This document shows, one piece after another, positions 6,919-13,553 of a stretch of DNA of 19,284 nt (positions are counted from its first letter, which is position 1; each line of letters starts with the position of its first letter). Where the stretch lies: the NCBI GenBank assembly GCA_900754605.1, contig CAAEDK010000026.1, positions 1 to 19,284 of the forward strand, read 5' to 3'. The notes below the pieces were generated by a model. It had not been told where the DNA came from. It was given only the letters and a program-made list of their open reading frames with translations, and ran no database searches. The translations under genes and the position numbers were made by a program. This DNA comes from an uncultured Oscillospiraceae bacterium. Lineage in GTDB: Bacteria; Bacillota_A; Clostridia; Oscillospirales; Oscillospiraceae.

Positions 6919-6978
6919 TGTTAACCTTTTGGCTCTGGCCTGAGGTGAGGACGCGGCACCGTTCCTGCTTTCTTGTTC
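6822..6978 (-). promoter_or_regulatory. infC operon leader, probable L20-type autoregulatory RNA
   Basis: The leader of about 157 nt between the promoter and infC is rich in structure. CGCCAGA/TCTGGCG (plus 6890-6906) forms a 7-bp hairpin with a 3-nt loop. An intrinsic terminator follows at 6841-6876. The sequence at 6950-6956 is complementary over 7 bp to 6871-6877, which includes the upstream arm of the terminator, so it could act as an antiterminator. Position and design match the L20 leader of Firmicutes, where L20 binding favours termination. Identity is inferred from location and not from a covariance match. Confidence 0.6.
6841..6876 (-). terminator. Attenuator in the infC leader
   Basis: On the minus strand, ACGCG pairs with CGCGT and TGCC with GGCA. 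A 2x2 internal mismatch separates the two helices (6850-6876), and a 5-nt loop closes the hairpin. A U-rich run TTTTATTTTT (6841-6850) follows directly. The hairpin ends only a few bases before the infC Shine-Dalgarno (6829-6835), so it can act as terminator and also occlude initiation. Confidence 0.7.
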
Positions 6979-6984
6979 CCTAGC

Positions 6985-7013
6985 ATTTTATCAGAGTCAA
7001 CCTCAACTGTCAA
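6985..7013 (-). promoter_or_regulatory. Strong promoter of infC-rpmI-rplT
   Basis: On the minus strand, a perfect -35 TTGACA (7008-7013), a 17-bp spacer and -10 TAAAAT (6985-6990, 5/6) are present. The upstream DNA on this strand is A-rich (CTAAAAAAGGGG), resembling an UP element as expected for a translation operon. The start should be near 6978. Confidence 0.85.
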
Positions 7014-7276
7014 CCCCTTTTTTAGATTTTTCGTGTCACCCCCGTTTCTTCCAAGTTTTTTACATTTACATAACTTTATTTTTTCTTTTTAAATACAAAA
7101 GGTTATGCACAATTTCCACATATTTTTCAACATTAGTCTTTTCTTTTAACTCTATTCTTCTGTTTTTCTCACTTTTATTCTGATCATTTATCATTTCCAT
7201 TTCAAATTCCAATTTGTATGGTTACATAACGCATATTTCCCATGCTGTTGTACACTTTCACCGTCCAGACAGAGCA
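7014..7276. other. AT-rich, pyrimidine-biased intergenic region
   Basis: About 260 bp between the infC promoter and the hairpin behind tsaD is markedly AT-rich compared with its GC-rich surroundings. The plus strand is dominated by T and C runs. A perfect DnaA-box match TTATGCACA is at 7103-7111, followed immediately by ATTTCCACA (one mismatch). No Shine-Dalgarno-led ORF was found here. No RNA gene was recognised. Confidence 0.5.
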
Positions 7277-7311
7277 GGGCCCCGGAAAGAATATTCTTCC
7301 TTCCAGAGCCC
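7277..7311 (-). terminator. Stem-loop downstream of tsaD, without a U-tract
   Basis: A 13-bp stem (7277-7289 with 7299-7311, three G-U pairs in the minus-strand RNA) has a 9-nt loop and lies 44 bp past the tsaD stop. No T-run follows on either strand, so it may be a weak terminator or an mRNA 3'-end stabiliser. Confidence 0.45.
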
Positions 7312-7355
7312 AGCGCTTCACACCTGATTCATTCTATGATTTTGCCACACAAAGA

Positions 7356-8366
7356 TCAGCCCAAAGAGATCTCCCGATTGGCGTATGCGTTCAAATCCAT
7401 CCCCGCCGTGTGACCGGCCTGGTACTCATAAAAGCCCTGGCATCCAATCATAGCAGCGTTGTCTCCGCAATACTTTAGTTCGGGGAGGTAAAGCCGATCT
7501 CCACTCTGGGCGCAGGCTTTCTGGAGATCTGCTCGAATCCTCCGGTTGGCAGCCACACCTCCAGCCACAGCTACCTGGCCATAACCTTTTGCTCTGGCCG
7601 CAGCCATCACCCGAGGAACCAGAGACTCACTGACTGCCCGTCCAAAGCTAGCCGCAAAATCCCGCAGATCCAACTTTTCCCCCTTCTGCTCCGCATTGTG
7701 GATCAGGTTCAGACTGGCAGTCTTGAGTCCCGAGAAAGACATATCCAGTTCGTGACCAGACACATGGGCCCGGGGCAGCTCATAGCGGCTGTCGTCCCCG
7801 CCGTCCGAGAGGCGGTCCATGGGACCTCCGCCGGGGTAGCCGATGCCCAGCACACGGGCCACCTTGTCAAAGCACTCCCCCGCTGCATCGTCCCGGGTAC
7901 CGCCCAGCACATCCATCTCTGTATAGGACCGTACATCCACCACCAGTGTAGTCCCGCCAGAGACACACAAGCAGACGAAAGGCGGCTTCAAGTCGGGATG
8001 GGTGATGTAGTTGGCGGCGATATGTCCCCGTACATGGTGAACCGGAATCAAGGGGAGATTCAGTGCCATAGCCGCTCCCTTCGCAAAGTTCACCCCCACC
8101 AGCACTGCGCCAATGAGGCCGGGACCATAGGTTACTGCCACTGCGTCCAAATCCTGTTTGGTCAGTCCCGCCTGCTCCACCGCCTGATCAGCCAGGCCAG
8201 TCACCACCTCCACATGCTTCCGGGATGCGATCTCAGGAACCACACCACCATAAATGGTATGCATCTCGATCTGTGACGCGATGCAGTTGGAAAGCACCGT
8301 CCTCCCGTCCCGCACCACCGCGGCGGCAGTCTCATCGCAGGAGGATTCAATGGCTAGAATATTCAC
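7356..8366 (-). CDS. tsaD: tRNA threonylcarbamoyladenosine transferase TsaD
   Basis: TsaD transfers the threonylcarbamoyl group from threonylcarbamoyl-AMP to A37 of ANN-decoding tRNAs, working with TsaB and TsaE. The 336-residue protein is full length. It shows the ASKHA N-terminus MNILAIESSCDETAAAVV, the metal-binding His pair in HHVRGH (H111 and H115), the phosphate loop CVSGGTT near 134, GGVAANRR and the late CGDNAAMIG motif with the metal-binding Asp. The start codon is GTG (8364-8366), with AGGGGAG 6 nt upstream and no better alternative. It follows rimI by 52 bp in an operon. The usual neighbours tsaE and tsaB are not here. Confidence 0.97.
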   Translation of the reverse strand: MNILAIESSCDETAAAVVRDGRTVLSNCIASQIEMHTIYGGVVPEIASRKHVEVVTGLADQAVEQAGLTKQDLDAVAVTYGPGLIGAVLVGVNFAKGAAMALNLPLIPVHHVRGHIAANYITHPDLKPPFVCLCVSGGTTLVVDVRSYTEMDVLGGTRDDAAGECFDKVARVLGIGYPGGGPMDRLSDGGDDSRYELPRAHVSGHELDMSFSGLKTASLNLIHNAEQKGEKLDLRDFAASFGRAVSESLVPRVMAAARAKGYGQVAVAGGVAANRRIRADLQKACAQSGDRLYLPELKYCGDNAAMIGCQGFYEYQAGHTAGMDLNAYANREISLG

Positions 8367-8418
8367 AAAAGGCTCCCCTTTCCAATTTTTCCTCTATACC
8401 GCAGTTTTTACATATTCT

Positions 8419-8874
8419 TCACTCAGCGCATTTTTTGAAGTCTCTGGTCATAATGACCGCATCCTCTTTCGGCTTGGTATAATAGTCTTTCCGGCGTCCT
8501 GCCTCCTCGAAGCCATGCTTACGGTACAAGGCAATCGCCGGTTCATTGGAAGCCCGCACTTCCAGTGTCAAAAATGCCAAATTGGCTGCACCGAACCGGC
8601 AGAATACATCCAGCAGCTCGTCTGCCACACCATGGCGGCGGGCATTGGGGTCAACGGCAATATTATCGATGTATCCTTCATCCAGCACCACATGGAGTCC
8701 TGCATAACCCAGCAACCCCCCATCCTCTGACTCAGCCACAATAAAGCTGGCCTGTGTATCAAAAAGCGCCTCAGTAAGCATAGCCTCACTCCACGGAGCA
8801 GAGAAACACTCCCGCTCCAGCTCCGCGATCTGACCAATATGGCTGCGATCCATAGGCACAATGGTATATTCCAT
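8419..8874 (-). CDS. rimI: Ribosomal protein S18 alanine N-acetyltransferase RimI
   Basis: This 151-residue GNAT-fold enzyme transfers acetyl from acetyl-CoA to a protein N-terminus, by homology that of ribosomal protein S18. It shows the acceptor region CFSAPWS (23-29), the beta-4 IDNIAVDP (69-76) and the acetyl-CoA pyrophosphate loop RRHGVAD (79-85). It also has the LEVRASNEPAIALYRKHGF segment typical of RimI, then a YY..P.EDAVIM ending. The start at ATG 8874 (AAGGAG, 5-nt gap) is preferred over ATG 8940, whose extra 22 residues are unlike the family. The gene leads a rimI-tsaD operon from its own promoter. The true substrate could be another protein, since GNAT specificity cannot be read from sequence. 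Confidence 0.9.
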   Translation of the reverse strand: MEYTIVPMDRSHIGQIAELERECFSAPWSEAMLTEALFDTQASFIVAESEDGGLLGYAGLHVVLDEGYIDNIAVDPNARRHGVADELLDVFCRFGAANLAFLTLEVRASNEPAIALYRKHGFEEAGRRKDYYTKPKEDAVIMTRDFKKCAE

Positions 8875-8912
8875 AATGACTCCTTTTTCAAGATTTCTTA
8901 ATAATTTCCGCC

Positions 8913-8941
8913 TTGTCTTTTCCCCTGCAATCCGGTACAAT
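8913..8941 (+). promoter_or_regulatory. Candidate promoter of the SLH-domain gene
   Basis: On the plus strand, -35 TTGTCT (8913-8918, 4/6) and -10 TACAAT (8936-8941, 5/6) have a 17-bp spacer. The start is expected near 8948, upstream of the opposite-strand rimI promoter. Confidence 0.5.
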
Positions 8942-8970
8942 GGATGGACAATCGGTATGCTGTCCTTCTG

Positions 8971-8999
8971 ATTATATCCGGACAGCCTCCCTTTGACAA
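8971..8999 (-). promoter_or_regulatory. Strong promoter of rimI-tsaD
   Basis: On the minus strand, -35 TTGTCA (8994-8999, 5/6) and a perfect -10 TATAAT (8971-8976) are 17 bp apart. The start is near 8964, so the leader is about 90 nt. The transcript crosses the SLH-gene promoter on the other strand. Confidence 0.75.
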
Positions 9000-9057
9000 G
9001 TCATCTTTCGCTGGCCGCGTCCAGCCGCGGCCCACGCCCGCCAGAAAGGAATTCCTG

Positions 9058-10038
9058 ATGAAAAAAATCTTTTCTATCCTGCTCTCCGCCGCGCTCCTGT
9101 CCGGACTGCTGGCTACCGGGGTGTCGGCCGCCACTCTGCAAAGCAACCAAGCTGTCTATCAGCTCTCCCAAGATCCTCTTGGTACAGAACCGTTCTCCTA
9201 CTCCGCCACTGAGACTCACTCTGTCACTCTAGTCCCAGTCGGGACCGCCATTCAAAGCGAGGGGGACGGGTTACTGCTGGTGGAGGTATTCCTTTATCAG
9301 CAGGCAGAGAAGCATTGGAGCCTGGATTCCATGCTCTCAGGCCAGAGCCAGCTCACCATCCGGGATGGGGATCACATCTATCACATCTCAACCATGGATC
9401 CCAGCGGAACTGAACCCAATACCGCTTTGGACCGCGGCATCTGGGTCAAGGGACAGAGTACCGGCGAAGTTCAGCCTGTCACCATCACCGGAGAGCCAGT
9501 AGACGACTGGGCAGCCAATCTGGTCAACGAGGCCATCGCCAAAAACCTGTTCCCAACCCACCTGAAAGGCCAGGATCTGCGGGATTCCATCACCCGTACG
9601 CAGTTTGCCGCCCTATCCGTCCGTCTGTACGAGACCATGAGCGGCCATACTGTTCCCGCCTTTACCGGTCCCAATCCATTTACCGATACCACCGATCCCG
9701 AGGTGCTTAAGGCCTATTCGATGGGCTTCACTTCCGGTGTAAGCAATACAACATTCGGCTCCGGGATCCAGCTAAATCGAGAACAGGCCGCCACCATGCT
9801 CTCTGCTGTCTACCGGAAACTGGGCGGAACCATTTCTCCGAAAGAAACCGTTTCATTCTCCGACCGCAGCTCCATCTCCACCTGGGCAAGGGACAGTGTG
9901 CACTTTGCCGCCTCTAAGGGTGTCATCTCCGGATACGAGGATGGCCGCTTTGGTCCAAAAGACCCCGCCCAGCGGCAAGCCTGTCTCATCATGGCTCTGC
10001 GGATGCAGCAGAAACTGGGCATCAATACCATCATCTGA
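9058..10038 (+). CDS. Secreted protein with three S-layer homology (SLH) domains
   Basis: The protein has 326 residues. A Sec signal peptide is clear: KK at 2-3, a hydrophobic core at 4-20 and probable cleavage after VSA (22-24). Residues about 25-145 form an unrecognised domain rich in Thr/Ser and beta-strand patterns. Three SLH modules follow at roughly 149-200, 208-256 and 267-316. The last two begin with FTD and FSD, and the third has GYEDGRFGPKDPAQRQ. SLH triplets anchor proteins non-covalently to pyruvylated secondary cell-wall polymers (family knowledge), so this is a surface protein. The second module is degenerate: TSGVSNTTFGSG replaces the usual I.GY.DG.F.P. The start ATG 9058 has AAAGGA upstream and opens the signal peptide. 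A longer frame from 8944 would bury it. No partner gene adjoins. Confidence 0.9.
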   Translation: MKKIFSILLSAALLSGLLATGVSAATLQSNQAVYQLSQDPLGTEPFSYSATETHSVTLVPVGTAIQSEGDGLLLVEVFLYQQAEKHWSLDSMLSGQSQLTIRDGDHIYHISTMDPSGTEPNTALDRGIWVKGQSTGEVQPVTITGEPVDDWAANLVNEAIAKNLFPTHLKGQDLRDSITRTQFAALSVRLYETMSGHTVPAFTGPNPFTDTTDPEVLKAYSMGFTSGVSNTTFGSGIQLNREQAATMLSAVYRKLGGTISPKETVSFSDRSSISTWARDSVHFAASKGVISGYEDGRFGPKDPAQRQACLIMALRMQQKLGINTII

Positions 10039-10063
10039 GCAGCACCACAGATTTTTCACATAA

Positions 10064-10101
10064 CAGGGGCTCCGGAGTAATCCGGAGCCCCTGCGTTTTT
10101 T
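10064..10101 (+). terminator. Rho-independent terminator of the SLH gene
   Basis: A perfect 13-bp stem (10064-10076 with 10081-10093) has a GTAA (GNRA-type) tetraloop and is followed by CG and six T. polA converges on it from the right and may also use the hairpin, although its own U-tract is poor. Confidence 0.92.
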
Positions 10102-10113
10102 CTTATGACAGAC

Positions 10114-12801
10114 TCAGTGAGACTCTGCCCAGGATCGACCCGCATGGGTCTCCGCCAACAGAGGGACAGACAGGGCAGCGACACCCTCCATTTCCTCCTC
10201 TACCAGCTTGCAGACCATCTCTGCCTCCGATTCCGGACACTCCACGATCAGTTCATCGTGAACCTGAAGGACCAGACGGCCCTCCAGCCCCTCCGCCTTC
10301 AGGCGGTCCCGCACACGGATCATAGCCAGCTTGATGATGTCGGCCGCGGTGCCCTGAATGGGAGCGTTGAGGGCCACCCGCTCGCCAAAGGAGCGGGTGT
10401 TGAAGTTGGAGGACTTCAACTCCGGCACCCAGCGGCGGCGGCCGTACAGTGTGGAGACAAACCCCTGCTCCTTAGCCTGTTCCACCACCGCATCCATATA
10501 GGCCCGCACCCCGGCATAATGGACAAAATACTTATCCATATATTCCTTGGCCTCAGCGACTGTAACCCCAATGTCCTGGGACAGGGAGAAGGGAGAGATG
10601 CCGTACACAATGCCGAAGTTCACAGCCTTGGCGCTGCGCCGCATGAGAGGGGTAACTTCCGACCGCGCCACGCCAAACACCTGGGCCGCAGTGATGGTAT
10701 GAATGTCCTCCCCGCTTTGGAATCCATCGATCATCGCCTGGTCCCCAGCGATATGAGCCAGCAGCCGCAGTTCGATCTGGGAATAGTCTGCATCCACCAG
10801 CACTTTCCCCGCCGGCGCTACGAACATCTTCCGCAGCTCCGCCCCCAGTTCTGTGCGGACAGGAATATTTTGAAGGTTCGGCTCCGTGGAACTGAGCCGC
10901 CCAGTGGCGGTAACGGTATTCTGAAATGAGGTGTGGATCCGTCCGTCGGGGGCGATCACCTTACCCAAGCCATCAGCATAGGTGGATTTCAGCTTGGTGA
11001 GCTGGCGGTACTCCAGGATTTCTTCAATAATAGGGTGCTGTCCCCGCAGCTTCTCAAGCACCTCCGCATTGGTAGACCATCCCGTCTTTGTCTTTTTCAC
11101 CGGCGGCAGGCCCAGGCGCTCAAAGAGGATCTGCCCCAGCTGCTGGGTGGAATTGATGTTGAAGGTGTCCTCTCCGGCCAGAGCATAGATCCTGGCCTGG
11201 ACCTGTCCGATCCGTTCAGACAGCATTTCTCCAAACTGCACCAGAGCGCCCCGGTCCACCAGAACCCCTTCCCGCTCCATCTCCGCCAGCACAGAGCAGA
11301 GGGGAAGTTCGATCTGCTGGTACAATTCAAGCAGATCCAGTTCCTCCAGCCGCTTTGCAAGGGCGGCACGTAGCGCTCCGATCAGAACGGCATGGGCTGT
11401 CAGAGCAGCAGCAGGAACCGTCGGATCAGCCAGAGGGCCAAAAGCCCCCTCATCCAGATAATCGGCCGCTCTTGGAGGCTGAAAGTTGAAATAGGTGAGT
11501 CCCAACTTCTCCAATTCATAGCTTCCGTCCGTGGGAGCCAACAGATAAGCGGCCACCTCGGTGTCAAACTCGAAGCCCTCAGGGGCGATTCCCTCCGCCA
11601 GCAGGGTCCTCCACAGGACCTTCAGTCCGTGCACAGCCTTGCGGATGCGTGTGTCAGAAAACAGAGCCCGCAGAAAATCATTGTGGCAGTCCCACTTGTC
11701 GGCAAAAAACAGGGCGGCGCGGCGTTCTGCTTCCGGCTCCTCCCATGCCACACACACCACATCCAAGGAGGGCAGGGCCAGCACGCTCACCCAATCCCGT
11801 TTCCGCCAAAGATCCAGAAGTTCCTCCATCCGTTCCCGTCTGTCCACAGCCTCGCTGACGCAAGAGCAGTCGAGCGTCTCCCCACTGCTCTGCTTCTCTC
11901 CCCGGGGCGCGGTGAGGCCGTATTTGTCGATGAGTTTGGCAAACTCCAGATCCAGAAACAGCTGATACAAGGCGTCGTTGTCCACCTCCTTGCGCAGGTT
12001 CTGTTCCGGTACAAAGTCGATTGGGGCGTCGGTGTGGATGGTGGCCAGGTCATAGGACATCCTGGCCATTTCCTCCCCCTCTGACAGCTTTTTCACAACT
12101 CCAGGCTTGGCCGGAGTTCCAGGCGCCATCTCCGGGGCCGGCATGGCGGCATACAATGCGTCGATGGAACAATATCGCTGGACCAAAGCCATTGCGGTCT
12201 TTTCTCCTACCCCCTTCACTCCGGGAATATTGTCGGAACTGTCCCCCATCAGGGCCTTCAGGTCCACAATATGAATGGGATCGAAACCGTACTGTTCCCG
12301 GAAAGCATCCGGAGTCATATCCTTGGTTGTCGTACGGCCCATACGGGTGGACACCAGCTTGACTGTGGTGGCGTCAGTGACCAGCTGGAGGGAGTCCTTG
12401 TCTCCAGTAACGATCACTGTTGCCCAGCCGGCGGCAGCATCCTTCACCGAGATGGTCCCGATGAGATCGTCCGCCTCCCAGCCGTCCAGTTCATACATGG
12501 GGATATTCATAGCCGCCAAAACCTTTTTCAGCAGAGGCATCTGGCTGGCCAGCTCATCTGGCATCCCCTTCCGCTGGGCCTTATAGCCCTCATAGGCCAG
12601 GTGCCGGAAGGTGGGGGCCTTTCGGTCAAAGGTAACGCATAGAGCGTCCGGCCGTTCTTCGTCCAGCAGCTTATTCAAAATATTCAAAAACCCAAGGATC
12701 GCATTGGTGGGCTGTCCTGTACGGGTAGTAAGATTCTGGCTCACCCCATAAAAAGCCCGGTTGACAATGGAGTTGCCATCCAGGACCATCAGCTTTTTCA
12801 T
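10114..12801 (-). CDS. polA: DNA polymerase I with an inactive 3'-5' exonuclease domain
   Basis: This 895-residue enzyme fills gaps and removes RNA primers during lagging-strand synthesis and repair. The 5' nuclease domain (1 to about 290) retains the metal ligands D8, GWEADDLI (107-114), TGDKDS (132-137) and the LMGDSSDNIPGVKGVGEKTA helix-turn-helix. The middle domain (about 310-480) lacks the DxE proofreading motif: the first strand reads WVSVLALPSLDVVCVAW without acidic metal ligands. Proofreading is therefore predicted absent, as in Bacillus and Thermus enzymes. The polymerase domain has motif A DYSQIELR (D672), motif B with K725 (RRSAKAVNFGIVYG) and motif C VHDE (D849). The start at ATG 12801 (GGGAGG, 8-nt gap) gives the family N-terminus. 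The longer frame to 12924 crosses the promoter. Confidence 0.97.
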   Translation of the reverse strand: MKKLMVLDGNSIVNRAFYGVSQNLTTRTGQPTNAILGFLNILNKLLDEERPDALCVTFDRKAPTFRHLAYEGYKAQRKGMPDELASQMPLLKKVLAAMNIPMYELDGWEADDLIGTISVKDAAAGWATVIVTGDKDSLQLVTDATTVKLVSTRMGRTTTKDMTPDAFREQYGFDPIHIVDLKALMGDSSDNIPGVKGVGEKTAMALVQRYCSIDALYAAMPAPEMAPGTPAKPGVVKKLSEGEEMARMSYDLATIHTDAPIDFVPEQNLRKEVDNDALYQLFLDLEFAKLIDKYGLTAPRGEKQSSGETLDCSCVSEAVDRRERMEELLDLWRKRDWVSVLALPSLDVVCVAWEEPEAERRAALFFADKWDCHNDFLRALFSDTRIRKAVHGLKVLWRTLLAEGIAPEGFEFDTEVAAYLLAPTDGSYELEKLGLTYFNFQPPRAADYLDEGAFGPLADPTVPAAALTAHAVLIGALRAALAKRLEELDLLELYQQIELPLCSVLAEMEREGVLVDRGALVQFGEMLSERIGQVQARIYALAGEDTFNINSTQQLGQILFERLGLPPVKKTKTGWSTNAEVLEKLRGQHPIIEEILEYRQLTKLKSTYADGLGKVIAPDGRIHTSFQNTVTATGRLSSTEPNLQNIPVRTELGAELRKMFVAPAGKVLVDADYSQIELRLLAHIAGDQAMIDGFQSGEDIHTITAAQVFGVARSEVTPLMRRSAKAVNFGIVYGISPFSLSQDIGVTVAEAKEYMDKYFVHYAGVRAYMDAVVEQAKEQGFVSTLYGRRRWVPELKSSNFNTRSFGERVALNAPIQGTAADIIKLAMIRVRDRLKAEGLEGRLVLQVHDELIVECPESEAEMVCKLVEEEMEGVAALSVPLLAETHAGRSWAESH

Positions 12802-12819
12802 GTGGGTTTCCTCCCATTC

Positions 12820-12833
12820 TGCCGCATGCGGCA
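12820..12833. repeat. 14-bp perfect palindrome in the polA leader
   Basis: TGCCGCATGCGGCA lies between the polA promoter and its ribosome binding site (12810-12815). It could be a DNA operator or, in RNA, a 5-bp hairpin with a CATG loop just above the Shine-Dalgarno. Confidence 0.5.
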
Positions 12834-12849
12834 AAGTCATATCGAGCAT

Positions 12850-12878
12850 AGTATACCAGCTTTCCCATGGCTGGGCAA
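12850..12878 (-). promoter_or_regulatory. Candidate promoter of polA
   Basis: On the minus strand, -35 TTGCCC (12873-12878, 4/6) and -10 TATACT (12850-12855, 5/6) have a 17-bp spacer. The start is near 12843. It lies immediately after the terminator of the upstream operon. Confidence 0.6.
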
Positions 12879-12880
12879 GG

Positions 12881-12914
12881 AAAACCGGGGGCCGCGGCTC
12901 TGCGCAGCTCCCGG
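12881..12914 (-). terminator. Terminator of the pyruvate kinase-like/azoreductase operon
   Basis: On the minus strand, CCGGG and GCTGC pair with GCGGC and CCCGG around one A/C mismatch (12885-12914), with an 8-nt loop. TTTT (12881-12884) follows. It is 29 bp past the azoreductase stop and abuts the polA -35. Confidence 0.6.
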
Positions 12915-12943
12915 TCCGGAGCACAGGTCATTTAAGCTGTCGC

Positions 12944-13540
12944 TCAGTCTTTCAGCCTTTTCGCCAGCGCCGCAGCCCGTTCCTCTGCCGCCCGCAGGAT
13001 AGCCTCCGGATCATTTTCCCGGATGTCCAGCCCCTCAGCGGACAAGCAGTGGGCAGCAGGGATGCCAAACATCCTCCCCAGCCCCCTCACGTAGTCGAAG
13101 CCGAAGTTTTTTCCCTCCAGAGGGCCTCCGGCAGTGGTGATATAGACCAGTTCCTTCGCCCGGCACAGCCCCTCCTGCACCCCCGTTCGGGTATAGTGGA
13201 AGGTGATCCCCAGGGTACAGGTCCACTCCAGATAGATCTTCAACGCCGCGGGGAAGGTCATATCCCAGTCCGGGGCTGCGATCACCACCAAATCAGCCTG
13301 AGCCATCTCCCGGGCCGGCTCGAACATGGGGCCGCCAGTGTCCACCTGTGCCTGTCGGTCCCGCTCTTGGGCCAGCGCCCCGGTGAGCACCGGCAGCTCA
13401 CAGCCCGTCAGATCCCGCTCCTTGACTGCGGCCTCTGGCCATCGGGTCCGGCAGGCCGCCAGAAATGCCTGGCTCAGCCGCCATGTGCGGGACCGCTCCG
13501 GCCCCCGCATACATGCGTTGACAAATAAGATCTGCTTCAT
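12944..13540 (-). CDS. FMN-dependent NAD(P)H reductase, azoreductase/flavodoxin-2 family
   Basis: This 198-residue flavoprotein probably reduces quinones, azo or nitro compounds with NAD(P)H via FMN. The flavodoxin-like fold starts with strand MKQILFVNACMRG and an S/T-rich phosphate loop (ERSRTWRLSQAF). The AzoR-like FMN motif is P-DWDMTFPAALKIYLEW, followed by GITFHYT, and the YITTAGGP loop binds the flavin ring. The native substrate cannot be deduced. ATG 13540 is preceded by GAGGAG (7-nt gap) and lies 13 nt past the stop of the upstream pyruvate kinase-like gene. The ribosome binding site sits next to that stop, so translation is probably coupled. Relatives include AzoR and MdaB/KefF-type quinone reductases. 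I place it nearest AzoR by motif, with moderate certainty. Confidence 0.8.
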   Translation of the reverse strand: MKQILFVNACMRGPERSRTWRLSQAFLAACRTRWPEAAVKERDLTGCELPVLTGALAQERDRQAQVDTGGPMFEPAREMAQADLVVIAAPDWDMTFPAALKIYLEWTCTLGITFHYTRTGVQEGLCRAKELVYITTAGGPLEGKNFGFDYVRGLGRMFGIPAAHCLSAEGLDIRENDPEAILRAAEERAAALAKRLKD

Positions 13541-13553
13541 CCTATCGCTCCTC

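Noticed and set aside
7103..7120. Chromosome replication origin
   Set aside because: Only one perfect DnaA-box match and one near match occur. No dnaA, dnaN or clustered boxes are present, so an origin is not supported.
8993..8998. Plus-strand TTGACA as an alternative -35 for the SLH gene
   Set aside because: No -10-like hexamer lies 16-18 bp downstream (GC-rich there). The match is a by-product of the opposite-strand TTGTCA.
8944..9057. N-terminal extension of the SLH protein
   Set aside because: It would place the signal peptide 38 residues inside the protein, and no ribosome binding site precedes it.
10105..10929. Long plus-strand open frame opposite the polA 3' end
   Set aside because: It mirrors the conserved polymerase motifs on the other strand, and no family is recognisable. 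GC-rich codon use explains the open frame.
12802..12924. N-terminal extension of polA to the upstream ATG
   Set aside because: The extra 41 codons cover the predicted promoter and leader and do not resemble polymerase I. The downstream ATG has a strong ribosome binding site.
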